In this document: positions 23,268 to 31,414 of the stretch, one piece after another
Layout of the letters: each line of letters begins with the position of its first letter
Numbering within the stretch: the first letter of the stretch is position 1
Assembly: GCF_029076845.1 (NCBI RefSeq)
Contig: NZ_JARESE010000006.1
Location: 1-42,487 of the forward strand
Reading direction: 5' to 3'
Length of the DNA stretch: 42,487 nucleotides
DNA from: Novosphingobium album (ex Liu et al. 2023)
GTDB taxonomy: Bacteria; Pseudomonadota; Alphaproteobacteria; Sphingomonadales; Sphingomonadaceae
Made by a program: the position numbers and the translations under genes
Notes under the pieces: generated by a model
Database searches by the model: none
Seen by the model: only the letters and a program-made list of their open reading frames with translations
Told to the model about the DNA's origin: nothing

Positions 23268-23582
23268 ATGATGTCCGAGCCAACGCACTTCGTTCACATC
23301 TATGCGACGGTCCGCGTCAAGCTCGCCGTCGAGGCGGCGGACCATCCAGCCGCCATGCGGGCTGCCGACGAGGCGCTGTTCGCCAAGGGTTTTGGCGTGC
23401 GGCTGATCCCGACCGCCGATGGCGCGCTCGATGCCGACTATGCCGAGGAAGTGACAGGCTATCTCGTCGACGAGGCCGGAGACCCCGACTATCTGCGCAG
23501 CGCCAATTACGGTCCCGATTATGAGCCCGACTGGGGGCTCCGGAGCCGCAGCGGCGCGCCGGACTCTCGTTCCGGGTCATAG
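23268..23582 (+). CDS. Small backbone protein of unknown function
   Basis: Encodes 104 residues from ATG 23268, or from the next codon but one, after GGAGACAG. It contains FVHIYATVRVKLAVEAADHP, an alanine-rich helix and an acidic tail (DYAEEVTGYLVDEAGDPDYL) followed by a Ser/Gly/Arg end. No domain recognised. Last gene of the block that starts at 19713. Confidence 0.65.
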   Translation: MMSEPTHFVHIYATVRVKLAVEAADHPAAMRAADEALFAKGFGVRLIPTADGALDADYAEEVTGYLVDEAGDPDYLRSANYGPDYEPDWGLRSRSGAPDSRSGS

Positions 23583-23753
23583 GGCCGCCGCACTGTCTGA
23601 GGCGCATTGTCCTAAATGCCGACCAGGCGATTGTGAAAATACGGCAATTGCGCATTACATGGCCGGTTATGGAGGGATGCCATGACGACGCTCAGGGTAA
23701 CCGCGTTGACGAAAGCAGTCCGTAAAGCGAGCGAATAGGGAGGGAACTTCACT

Positions 23754-24578
23754 TTGGACAATGACGAGAAGCCTCGCGGCACCCTGGATCGGCGGATCGC
23801 GCTTCTGATCGACGCCGATAACATATCGCATGCCAAGATCGCTGTCATGCTGGCCGAACTCTCCAAATATGGCACGGCGAACATCCGGCGTGCCTATGGC
23901 GACTGGGCAAAACCTGCTCTCAAGGGCTGGACCGACAAGCTCCACGACTTCGCCATCAGGCCAATCCAGCAATTCAGCTATTCCGCGGGCAAGAATGCGA
24001 CCGACATCGCGCTGGTCATCGATGCGATGGAACTGCTCTACACGCAAAAGCCGGATGCATTCTGTCTCGCATCGAGCGACGGCGACTTCACGCCTCTGGT
24101 GATGCAGCTCAAGGCCAACGGCCACGAGGTCTACGGCTTTGGCGAGCGCAAGACCCCGGCGCCTTTCGTCAACGCCTGTACCACATTCCTCTATCTCGAC
24201 AGCCTCGATGACCCCGTCCAGACAGGCGCACCTGTCGAACCATCCGAAGCGCCGCCGTCCGCGCCCAAGGCCAAAGCGAAGCCAAAGGCTGCCGCCGACA
24301 AGCCTGCCGACAAATCCCTCGCGCAAAATACCAAGCTCGTGACGATCCTGCGCGGCGCGGTCGAAGCGTCTGCTCGCGAGGACGGTTGGGCACTCATGTC
24401 CGCAGCGGGGAGCGCGGCCAAACGGCAGGCGCCCATCGATCCTCGAAATTACGGCGTGAAGAACTTTACCGCGCTCTTCACCGCCACCGGGCTCTTCGAG
24501 ATCGTCAAGGGCAAGAACGGGCAGAGCTACGTCGCCGACAAACGCAACAAGGATCGCGCGGACCGTCCCGGAGGATGA
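23754..24578 (+). CDS. NYN/LabA-like putative nuclease with C-terminal LOTUS-like domain
   Basis: Encodes 274 residues from TTG 23754, preceded by AGGGAGGGAAC. The N-terminal NYN (PIN-like) domain shows ALLIDADNISHAKI with the first Asp pair, ATDIALVIDAMELLYTQ, and FCLASSDGDFTPLVMQLKA with the second acidic cluster, then GFGERKTPAPFVNACTTFLYL. A Pro/Ala/Lys linker leads to a second domain (LVTILRGAVEASAREDGW, GVKNFTALFTATGLFEIVKG) that resembles OST-HTH/LOTUS domains, often RNA- or G-quadruplex-binding. It is probably a metal-dependent ribonuclease in the cytoplasm. Domain names are by pattern. Confidence 0.82.
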   Translation: MDNDEKPRGTLDRRIALLIDADNISHAKIAVMLAELSKYGTANIRRAYGDWAKPALKGWTDKLHDFAIRPIQQFSYSAGKNATDIALVIDAMELLYTQKPDAFCLASSDGDFTPLVMQLKANGHEVYGFGERKTPAPFVNACTTFLYLDSLDDPVQTGAPVEPSEAPPSAPKAKAKPKAAADKPADKSLAQNTKLVTILRGAVEASAREDGWALMSAAGSAAKRQAPIDPRNYGVKNFTALFTATGLFEIVKGKNGQSYVADKRNKDRADRPGG

Positions 24579-24615
24579 TCTTCATCTCGGAAGGTGGTTA
24601 CAGCAGCGCCCGCAA

Positions 24616-24633
24616 GGGGAAAAGGGAAGGGGG
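24616..24633 (+). promoter_or_regulatory. Purine-rich motif, copy 3
   Basis: GGGGAAAAGGGAAGGGGG, 46 bases before ATG 24680, the same distance as copy 1. A second purine run (GAGAGGG) follows at 24638. It precedes the HerA-like/Myb-like/Mom-like unit. Confidence 0.55.
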
Positions 24634-24679
24634 ATCGAGAGGGTGATGGCCAGACCGGCCGAGCCCAGGAGATTCCATC

Positions 24680-25891
24680 ATGGCAACAGTCGTCTCGATC
24701 GACCCCTCCGCCGATCCATGGTCCGTGCCGATCGGCAGGCACAGCCGCGGCGCGCTCATGCTCAACCTCGAGCGGCTGCTCGCCGGCCGGCTGCTCATCC
24801 AGGGCAGCAGCGGTGCGGGCAAGAGCCGGACCCTGCGCAAGATCATCGAGGAGGCCTTCGATTTCACGACCGTCGTGCTCGTCGATCCCGAAGGCGAGTT
24901 CGGCAATCTCGCAGGCCACATCGGCGCGACCTCGCTCAAGGGCTGTGAACTCACCTCCGACGGTCTGACGGCCGCCGCCGCGCGCGCCCGCCAGCACCGG
25001 CTCTCGCTCCATGTCGACCTGACCGATCTCGACCCCGACCAGCGCATCATCAAGGCGGCGGCCCTGTTCGCCGGCCTCATCGGCGCGCCCCGCGAGCATT
25101 GGAGCCACACCGTCCTCGTCTGCATCGACGAGGGCCATCTGCTCGCGCCCCATCATGCCGGATCGGCGCGCGACGCCGAAACCCGCCGCCTCGGCGTCGC
25201 GACCCTCACCGATCTTTGCGCCCGGGGACGCAAGCGGGGTATCGCGCCGGTCATCGCGACCCAGCGCCTTGCCAAGCTCTCATCCTCGGTGGTCTCGGAG
25301 CTGCAGAACTTCCTCGTCGGCCTCAACGTGTTCGATCGCGACATTGCGCGCGCGGCCGACCTCCTCGGTTTCTCGGCGAAGGAGGCGGATGCCTTGCGCA
25401 AGCTCGCGCCCGGCGAGTTCTTCGCGATGGGGCCCGCCATGTCGCCGCTTCCGGTCCTCGCCCATATGGAACAGACCATCACCGAGCATCTCGGCGCGAC
25501 TCCGAGGCTCACGGCTGCCGCGGCGGTCGACAGCGACGAGGCCGAAAAGCTCCTCAACCTGTCGGCTCTGCGCGAGGTTCCGAACGGCCCGCGCGACAAG
25601 GCCTTGACCCTCAAGGGAACGCGGGCGCTCGATGCCTTCCTTCTCGATCCTTCCGCGCCGCACGCGGCCTCGATCATCGGCGCACTCAAGAGCATCGCCC
25701 CCAACGCGACGACCGCCAACGATCTCGCCGGTCATATCGGTGCCCCGCGCGACGCCGTCGACGATGCCCTGGACATGCTCGCCGCGATCTGCGCCGTCGA
25801 CACCATGCCGCGCGGCGAGAATCGCATCGCCCGGCTGCATGCCCGGCTCCGCGCAAAGATCAGCGACGTCCCCGTGGTGGCGCTGGCATGA
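24680..25891 (+). CDS. HerA/VirB4-like ATP-binding protein
   Basis: Encodes 403 residues from ATG 24680 (CAGGAGATTCCATC in front). Residues 42-49 (GSSGAGKS) are the Walker A loop, VLVDPEGEFG follows at about 66, and VLVCIDEGHLLAP at 145-157 is Walker B. A RKRGIAPVIATQRLAKLS segment near 185 fits the HerA/FtsK-type sensor region. The C-terminal part (about 290-395) looks like a winged helix (LKGTRALDAFL, NDLAGHIGAPRDAVDDALD). HerA-type proteins are hexameric DNA pumps; several serve in defence systems with a nuclease partner. Overlap with the next start (ATGA) indicates tight coupling to the Myb-repeat protein. Confidence 0.85.
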   Translation: MATVVSIDPSADPWSVPIGRHSRGALMLNLERLLAGRLLIQGSSGAGKSRTLRKIIEEAFDFTTVVLVDPEGEFGNLAGHIGATSLKGCELTSDGLTAAAARARQHRLSLHVDLTDLDPDQRIIKAAALFAGLIGAPREHWSHTVLVCIDEGHLLAPHHAGSARDAETRRLGVATLTDLCARGRKRGIAPVIATQRLAKLSSSVVSELQNFLVGLNVFDRDIARAADLLGFSAKEADALRKLAPGEFFAMGPAMSPLPVLAHMEQTITEHLGATPRLTAAAAVDSDEAEKLLNLSALREVPNGPRDKALTLKGTRALDAFLLDPSAPHAASIIGALKSIAPNATTANDLAGHIGAPRDAVDDALDMLAAICAVDTMPRGENRIARLHARLRAKISDVPVVALA

Positions 25892-27099
25892 AACCCCTCG
25901 ATCTGGACGCCGACATCGTCGAGCTAGTCCCGGCCCCGCGCCAGGCGCTGCCCGCCACGCCGCTGCGCGAGATGGCCTATCGGGCCGACGCATGGACCCC
26001 AGAGGAGAGCGAGCGGCTGCGCGTGCTCTTCCTCGATGACATGGCCATCGGGGAAATCGCGCTCGCCATCGGTCGTGGCCGGGCGGCGGTGGCGGAACGT
26101 ATCGCGATGCTGGGCCTGCGTCGCAACTCCGCGCGGACCTGGACCGAACTCGACGATACCGAGCTGACCCAGCGCTATGGCGGCGAGCCGACCGCTGGCA
26201 TCGCCTCCGACCTCGGCCGCTCCTGTTCGGCGGTCTATGCCCGGGCCCGGCTCCTCGATCTGACCGAGGGCAATCCCGCGGAATGGACGCCCTGGGAAGA
26301 TGCCCAGCTCATCGAGGGCTATCGCCGCGGCGTGCCCCTCGCGCAGATCGCGACACTGATCGGCCGCCCCTTCGGCGGTCTGTCCAGCCGGGCCGGCGCT
26401 CTTGGCATCGTGCACGCGAACCATCCGCCCGACTGGTCTGAGGCGGAAACGGCGCGGGCGCTCGCGCTTGCCGAAGTCGGCCACCGCTACACCGCGATCG
26501 TCGCGATGCTCGCCCAGCAAGGCTTTCCGGCGCGCACGGTCAGGGGCTTTGGCCTTGCGATCCGCAAGCTCGGTTACGGCCGCGGTTGGGGCCGATCCTG
26601 GACGCCGGAAGAGGACGCTCTGCTGCGCAAGGCTTATACCGAGGGGGCTAGTCTCACCCCGTTGCGCCGCCAACTCGGCCGCACCGCGGGATCGCTGCGC
26701 CATCGTGCCGACTATCTTCAGCTACGCGGGCTTCATGCGAACCGCAATGGCTGGCGGATCGGTCCCGACTGGACCGAGGCCGAGGAGGCGCGGCTGCGCG
26801 CCGACTATGGTCGCATCCCGACCAGGCGTCTTGCCGCGAGCATGGGGCGGACGAAGGCGGCGCTCACGTCGCGCGCGAACAGCCTTGGTCTCGTCCACGG
26901 CTATATCCGGCCCTTCAGTGACGATGAAACGCGCGCGCTCGGCATCGCCTTCCGGACCGGCGTCTCGATCGCCGATCTCGCGGCCGCGCTCAACCGCAAG
27001 GCGATGTCGCTCAGCAAATATGCGACCCAACACGGATATCGGTTTGGTCGGCGGCCGCGCCGCGCCGTGACGCTCGAGGCGCTGCTCGCCTCGGAATGA
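25888..27099 (+). CDS. Protein with seven Myb/SANT-like helix-turn-helix repeats
   Basis: Encodes 403 residues from ATG 25888, overlapping the HerA-like stop. Seven repeats of 48-57 residues begin at W36, W85, W133, W183, W238, W295 and F343. Each has the form W-T/S-x-x-E-x-x-x-L, a middle helix and a last helix with GR-x-x-x-x-L-x-x-RA-x-x-L-G. This is the Myb/SANT or GcrA-type HTH pattern, so the protein should bind DNA along an extended site. I know of no named family with this architecture beside a HerA-like ATPase. It could guide the ATPase or the Mom-like product to DNA. Function is inferred; the repeats are plainly visible. Confidence 0.82.
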   Translation: MKPLDLDADIVELVPAPRQALPATPLREMAYRADAWTPEESERLRVLFLDDMAIGEIALAIGRGRAAVAERIAMLGLRRNSARTWTELDDTELTQRYGGEPTAGIASDLGRSCSAVYARARLLDLTEGNPAEWTPWEDAQLIEGYRRGVPLAQIATLIGRPFGGLSSRAGALGIVHANHPPDWSEAETARALALAEVGHRYTAIVAMLAQQGFPARTVRGFGLAIRKLGYGRGWGRSWTPEEDALLRKAYTEGASLTPLRRQLGRTAGSLRHRADYLQLRGLHANRNGWRIGPDWTEAEEARLRADYGRIPTRRLAASMGRTKAALTSRANSLGLVHGYIRPFSDDETRALGIAFRTGVSIADLAAALNRKAMSLSKYATQHGYRFGRRPRRAVTLEALLASE

Positions 27100-27244
27100 A
27101 CCTTTCGCGGGCGGCGTTGCTCCCCGCCGCCCCTGTCTCCTCCAGCCAGCCACAATGTCGCGGGGTCCGCCTTGGGCGAGCCGCGACCGGAGGACCAGTC
27201 GAAGGGCCGGGAGCTTTCGATCCCTTTTCAATCCGAGGCCGATC

Positions 27245-28024
27245 ATGGAAACCACACGCAGTCAGCGCTGGCGGGAACGCCGCGGGCTCTGGGCAACCGA
27301 CCTGCGCACCATCAATCCCAGGGCCTATTCGGTCGACGTCATCGATCACGGCATGGCCCGCAGCTTCATCGCCGAGCATCACTACCTGCCGACTTATCCG
27401 GCCGCCCAGGTCGCCGTCGGCCTTTTCGGGCGGCGCGCGGCTCTGGAAGGCGTTGCCGTCTTCGCGGTGCCCGCGACCGACGCCGTCATCACCCGGCATA
27501 CCGGTTTCACCGACCCGGCCAAGGGCAGCGTACTCGCGCGTCTGATCCTTCTCGACAGCGTTCCCCAGAATGGCGAGAGTTTCTTCTGCGCCCGCGCCTT
27601 CCGGCTGCTTCGGGCAGCCCGGCCTGCGATCGAGTCCATCGTGTCCTACAGCGACCCCGAGGCCGGACACATCGGCCGCGTTTACGCCGCACTATCGGGC
27701 GCGCATCGCGGCATCACGCGGCCACGGATCGTGCTGCGCGCAGGGGATCGCACCATTTCCGATCGGACTCTGTCCAAAATCAGGCTCGGCGAGCGCGGCA
27801 TGGATGGCGCCATCGACCAGATCATGCGGCTTGGTCTTCCCGGCCCCGGCCTACGCGAAATCCCGGCCGTCTGGCTCCGGCGCCTTCAGGCCGACCAATT
27901 GCTGACGCGCCACCGCCACCCAGGCCTCTTCACCTACTGTTTCGAGCTCACCCGCAAAGCGCGTCGGCAGGGCCGCCACCTGCCGCGGCTTCCCTATCCC
28001 AAGGTGTTGCCGATCGGCGGCTGA
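27245..28024 (+). CDS. Mom-like DNA-modification (acyltransferase-fold) protein
   Basis: Encodes 259 residues from ATG 27245, 145 bases after the Myb-repeat gene. Motifs: FIAEHHYLPTYP, VAVGLFGRRAALEGVAVF, RLILLDSVPQNGESFFCARA and the signature VSYSDPEAGHIGRVYAALSG. These fit the Mom family, a GNAT-like fold that in phage Mu turns adenine in DNA into a carbamoylmethyl-type derivative and blocks restriction. An upstream in-frame extension from 27155 exists, but ATG 27245 has the better fit to a compact domain. In this context it may protect the element's DNA from host restriction. The exact modification is unknown. Confidence 0.75.
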   Translation: METTRSQRWRERRGLWATDLRTINPRAYSVDVIDHGMARSFIAEHHYLPTYPAAQVAVGLFGRRAALEGVAVFAVPATDAVITRHTGFTDPAKGSVLARLILLDSVPQNGESFFCARAFRLLRAARPAIESIVSYSDPEAGHIGRVYAALSGAHRGITRPRIVLRAGDRTISDRTLSKIRLGERGMDGAIDQIMRLGLPGPGLREIPAVWLRRLQADQLLTRHRHPGLFTYCFELTRKARRQGRHLPRLPYPKVLPIGG

Positions 28025-28052
28025 GGGCCTGTCCATCGCAAGGAGCATCATC

Positions 28053-28295
28053 ATGCATGTCGAATTCGAGATCAGCGGAAGCTTCGACGTTCCGGCCGGA
28101 ACCGGGCCAGTAGACGGGTCGCCGAACCTCTTCCACCTTCCCTCGGGCCAGATCGTGTCGGTCCATCCGGTCATGGAAATGGCCAGCAGTCCCGACAGCG
28201 ACGATCATCGTGATCTGACGACGGCGGAGGCAGCCAGGCTCGGCATTCATCTCGACCTTTATGACCGGGACGCCTGCCTGCGCGGCGGCGACTGA
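28053..28295 (+). CDS. Small protein of unknown function
   Basis: Encodes 80 residues from ATG 28053, with AAGGAGCATCATC in front, a strong ribosome site 28 bases after the Mom-like gene. The sequence starts MHVEFEISGSFDVPAGTGPV and is acidic towards the end, without motifs. Probably the last gene of the HerA-like operon. Confidence 0.65.
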   Translation: MHVEFEISGSFDVPAGTGPVDGSPNLFHLPSGQIVSVHPVMEMASSPDSDDHRDLTTAEAARLGIHLDLYDRDACLRGGD

Positions 28296-28326
28296 ACGCT
28301 CGGAGGCGGGATTGCCGTTCGCCGCA

Positions 28327-28345
28327 GAGAGAAGAGGGGGAGGGG
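28327..28345 (+). promoter_or_regulatory. Purine-rich motif, copy 4
   Basis: GAGAGAAGAGGGGGAGGGG, 43 bases before ATG 28389. It lies between the small protein at 28053 and the PP-loop gene, marking a probable new unit. Confidence 0.5.
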
Positions 28346-28388
28346 CGTTCGGCGCGCAGATTGACTGCGTGAGAACGGAGAGCCCCCC

Positions 28389-29357
28389 ATGCTGGCCATC
28401 GATTGCCCCGCCCCGGCCGCGCGCCCTCGCGACATCGACTACATCCGTGTCGCCGAACCGGCCCCCACCGTGCTCGCCTACGGCATCGGCGTCGACAGCA
28501 CCGCGCTGCTCGTAGAGCTGGAAAGCCGCGGCACTCCGCCCGATCTCGTGATCACCGGCGATCCGGGCGTCGAGAAGCCGGAAACCTACGCCTATCAGGA
28601 GATGATGGCGGCATGGATGGCCGCGCGTGGTATCCGCTACGAGACCGTGCGCTACACGCCCAAGCGTTTCAAGCATTGGCCGCCCTATTACGACCTGCTG
28701 GCCAACGTGCTGACCAATGCGACGCTGCCCAGCATCAGCCTGGGGCGCCACAGCTGCTCGCTTAAATGGAAGGTGGCGCCGCAGGACGCCTTCCTCAAGG
28801 ACTGGGGCCCCGCCAAGGCCGCCTGGGCCCGCGGCCTGAAGGTCATCCGCCTCATCGGCTACGACGCCTCGCCGGCGGACACGCGACGTTATGCCCATGC
28901 ATCGACGATCGCCAGCGATCTCTTCGAGTGCCGCTATCCCCTGCGCGATTGGGGCTGGAACCGCGACGCCTGCATCGCGCGCATCGAGGCCGCCGGCCTA
29001 CCGGTCCCGCCCAAGTCGAGTTGCTTCATCTGCGGCGCCATGAAACCCGACGAGGTCCGCGCGCTTCCCGTCTGGTGCCTGCGGCTGATCGTCCTGGTCG
29101 AAGCCCGCGCGGCGCCGCGCCTGCGCACCGTCGAGGGGCTCTGGCGCCGGTCGACCTCGAAGCGTCCCGGCCGGATGACCGACTTCATCCGCGCGGAGGA
29201 ATTGCTCCCCGCCGCCGACATCGAGGCCATCATCCGCGATGCGCCCGTCGATCTGATCCGCTTCCAGGATGTCGCCGCCCATGTCCCACTCCCCGATCGG
29301 CCGGCGATGGCGGAGTGGCTCGAGACCTTCAACGCCGGATTGCTGGAGGCAGCATGA
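28389..29357 (+). CDS. PP-loop (PAPS reductase/adenine nucleotide alpha-hydrolase-like) protein
   Basis: Encodes 322 residues from ATG 28389 (GGAGAGCCCCCC in front). LAYGIGVDSTALLVEL (residues 29-44) is the PP-loop that binds ATP or PAPS, and LVITGDPGVEKPETYAYQEM follows as in PAPS reductase-like enzymes. Cysteines at 123 (RHSCSLKWK) and in KSSCFICGAMKPDE could hold a metal or iron-sulfur centre, as in DndC- and TtcA-like members. The family activates its substrate by adenylation for thiolation or amidation of nucleic acids and small molecules. Genes of this type occur with DNA-modification systems. The target here is unknown. It overlaps DUF3768 by ATGA. Confidence 0.78.
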   Translation: MLAIDCPAPAARPRDIDYIRVAEPAPTVLAYGIGVDSTALLVELESRGTPPDLVITGDPGVEKPETYAYQEMMAAWMAARGIRYETVRYTPKRFKHWPPYYDLLANVLTNATLPSISLGRHSCSLKWKVAPQDAFLKDWGPAKAAWARGLKVIRLIGYDASPADTRRYAHASTIASDLFECRYPLRDWGWNRDACIARIEAAGLPVPPKSSCFICGAMKPDEVRALPVWCLRLIVLVEARAAPRLRTVEGLWRRSTSKRPGRMTDFIRAEELLPAADIEAIIRDAPVDLIRFQDVAAHVPLPDRPAMAEWLETFNAGLLEAA

Positions 29358-29707
29358 CAATCCCAACCACCGAACGCATCGCCCGGCTCAACGATCGCTG
29401 CCGCCAGGGTCTCGATGCCAACGCCCGCATCATGGTCACGCGGACCTGTCTCGCGCGGATTACCGGCGACAACGAGGGTATCGCGGAAGTCCTCGCCCAG
29501 GCCGAGCTGCTCGCCGCCGTGCGTCGCTATGCGTTCAAGCCGGGCGACGGGCCCGAGCGCGATTTCGGCGCCTTCGACCTCAAGGGCGAACGGGTCCTGT
29601 TCAAGATCGATTATTACGACATGGCGCTCGAGTTCGGCTCCGACGATCCGGCGGACGCCTCGATAACGCGGCGCGTGCTCACCGTCATGCTCGCTGAGGA
29701 TTATTGA
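29354..29707 (+). CDS. DUF3768-domain protein
   Basis: Encodes 117 residues from ATG 29354. RIARLNDRCRQGLD at the start, then GPERDFGAFDLKGERVLFKI, DYYDMALEFGSDDPADASIT and TRRVLTVMLAEDY are the conserved blocks of DUF3768, common on sphingomonad and rhizobial mobile elements; function unknown. It is coupled to the PP-loop gene by a four-base overlap and closes the backbone block before the second cargo region. Confidence 0.85.
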   Translation: MTIPTTERIARLNDRCRQGLDANARIMVTRTCLARITGDNEGIAEVLAQAELLAAVRRYAFKPGDGPERDFGAFDLKGERVLFKIDYYDMALEFGSDDPADASITRRVLTVMLAEDY

Positions 29708-30048
29708 GCCGTCACCAATGCCCGGTCGGCCACAACCGCATCGGCTGTCCCCCGCGTTTTCCAGGCGGGCGGTCTCGCCGGCCCTCGTCGACTTCGATCG
29801 CAGAGCAGTCTAGGATCACCTTCGGAGTCGATCTCGACCCCCCGTTCGCCTGTCGTCCCCGGGAGAGGTAAACTTGCCCGACCATGTTGCCCGTTTGGAT
29901 GAGGCATTCCCCGAAGCGCAACGTGCACGATTGCGGGCGCTGCGCGAACGGTTGCCGGCAAGAGCCTCAGGTATACCGTCGCGGTGAACATGCCAGGCGC
30001 GGCCCAGGCAAATGATGAGTGGCGGTTCCGCTCGATGAGAGGTTGACG
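29708..30048. other. Non-coding stretch at the cargo border, with a possible short ORF
   Basis: About 340 bases between DUF3768 and the CDGSH gene. The only candidate is a 37-codon frame at 29874-29987 starting with TTG six bases after GAGAGG, encoding PDHVARLDEAFPEAQRARLR and a short tail. It looks like the real end of a protein but has no identifiable family; it could be a remnant. No promoter was recognised. Confidence 0.35.
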
Positions 30049-30738
30049 ATGGCGGATCGGGACAGAGACATGCGTATCCAGGTGACAAAGGGCGGGCCCT
30101 ATCTTGTCTCGGGCGGCATTCCGCTCTCGCGGCAGACGATCGGAGCGGATGCCGACGGCGGGTCCGAGACCTGGATCGCAGGTGCTCCTCTGCCGCACCA
30201 GGAGAAGTACGCGCTTTGCCGCTGTGGAGAATCATCGAGCAAGCCCTATTGTGACGGCACGCATGCCAGGATCGACTTCGATGGGACGGAAACCGCTAGC
30301 CGCGAGTCTTATTCGCAGATGGCCGCGCTGTTCGATGGTCCGGAACTGGGGCTGACCGATGCCGAGCATCTTTGCGCCTTCGGACGATTCTGCGATCCAA
30401 ACGGCCAGGTTTGGAGCCAGGTCGCGCAGACGGACGACCCCGATGTCCGGGCGACGTTCACACGGCAGGTCGGGAATTGTCCCGCCGGGCGGCTTGTCGC
30501 CTGGGACAAAACGACGGGAATGGCATTGGAACCCGATCTGCCGAAGTCGATTGGCCTCATCGAGGATCCGGTAGAGCAATGCAGCGGACCGCTCTGGGTT
30601 CGGGGCGGTATCGCGATCACCGCTGCCGACGGCTTCGAATACGAGGTCCGCAATCGCGTAACATTGTGCCGCTGCGGTGCGTCGCGCAACAAGCCGTTCT
30701 GCGATGGTTCTCATGCCCAGATCAAATTTCACGACTAG
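30049..30738 (+). CDS. Double CDGSH iron-sulfur domain protein
   Basis: Encodes 229 residues from ATG 30049 after GAGAGGTTGACG. Two CDGSH sites are present: LCRCGESSSKPYCDGTHARI (around residue 60-80) and LCRCGASRNKPFCDGSHAQI near the C terminus, each with the three Cys and one His that bind a 2Fe-2S cluster. The part between has a family-typical LCAFGRFCDPNGQVW and ARAS-like linker. Probably a cytoplasmic redox or stress protein. First gene of a small cargo run with DoxX and a dioxygenase. Confidence 0.88.
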   Translation: MADRDRDMRIQVTKGGPYLVSGGIPLSRQTIGADADGGSETWIAGAPLPHQEKYALCRCGESSSKPYCDGTHARIDFDGTETASRESYSQMAALFDGPELGLTDAEHLCAFGRFCDPNGQVWSQVAQTDDPDVRATFTRQVGNCPAGRLVAWDKTTGMALEPDLPKSIGLIEDPVEQCSGPLWVRGGIAITAADGFEYEVRNRVTLCRCGASRNKPFCDGSHAQIKFHD

Positions 30739-30937
30739 CGCACCGTCGCCGCGTGCCGATTTTGCTCCCGAGGCTAACAACGCGTCTGGTAAATAAGATC
30801 TCGCGCGACGATGATATGCGCGGGTTTTGCGTCCCGCGGGCGCAACCCAACCACCGGTGGGCACGATCCCGTGTCGACCAGGATGCGTCTCTGACTTCAA
30901 GAATATTGCCCAATCGCGCACGATGAGAGGAGATTTG

Positions 30938-31327
30938 ATGGAAAGCTGGACCCCACGCGTTCTGAGCGTCGTTCGGATTGTCACGGCCCTCCTGTTTATG
31001 GAGCACGGCCTCATGAAGCTCATCCATTTTCCGGTTCCGCAGCCGGGCGTGCCCGATCCGCTACCGGCCTTGTTGATCGCCGCGGCAGTGATCGAGATTG
31101 GCGGCGGCATCCTGTTGACCCTCGGCCTCTTCACGCGGGTAGCGGCCTTCATCTGCTCCGGTCAGATGGCTGTGGCCTATTTTACGGCTCATCTTCCGAC
31201 GAGCTTTTGGCCTGGAATCAACGGCGGTGGTGAAGCGATCCTCTACAGCTTCTTCTTCCTCTATCTCGTCTTTGCCGGTCCCGGGACCTGGAGCCTCGAT
31301 GCCTTGCGGCAACGTACGCCTGGGTGA
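30938..31327 (+). CDS. doxX: DoxX-family membrane protein
   Basis: Encodes 129 residues with four hydrophobic segments: SVVRIVTALLFMEHGLMKLI (with the family's HG-x-x-K), LPALLIAAAVIEIGGGILLT, VAAFICSGQMAVAYFTAHLP and GGGEAILYSFFFLYLVFAGP. ATG 30938 follows GAGAGGAGATTTG. DoxX-type proteins are linked to redox and thiol stress. The neighbouring dioxygenase gene begins 87 bases downstream, a common pairing in proteobacteria. Confidence 0.88.
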   Translation: MESWTPRVLSVVRIVTALLFMEHGLMKLIHFPVPQPGVPDPLPALLIAAAVIEIGGGILLTLGLFTRVAAFICSGQMAVAYFTAHLPTSFWPGINGGGEAILYSFFFLYLVFAGPGTWSLDALRQRTPG

Positions 31328-31414
31328 CGAGGCGCTATTCGCCGATTTCACGCGTGCCGGGGCCGGTCGCTGGAGCCTGATGGGAACGTAGCGAAAAACT
31401 TCTGGAGGACCCCC

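Noticed and set aside
25099..25887. Open plus-strand stretch continuing upstream of the Myb-repeat gene
   Set aside because: It is the HerA-like coding sequence read in another frame; the repeat protein starts at ATG 25888 in an ATGA overlap.
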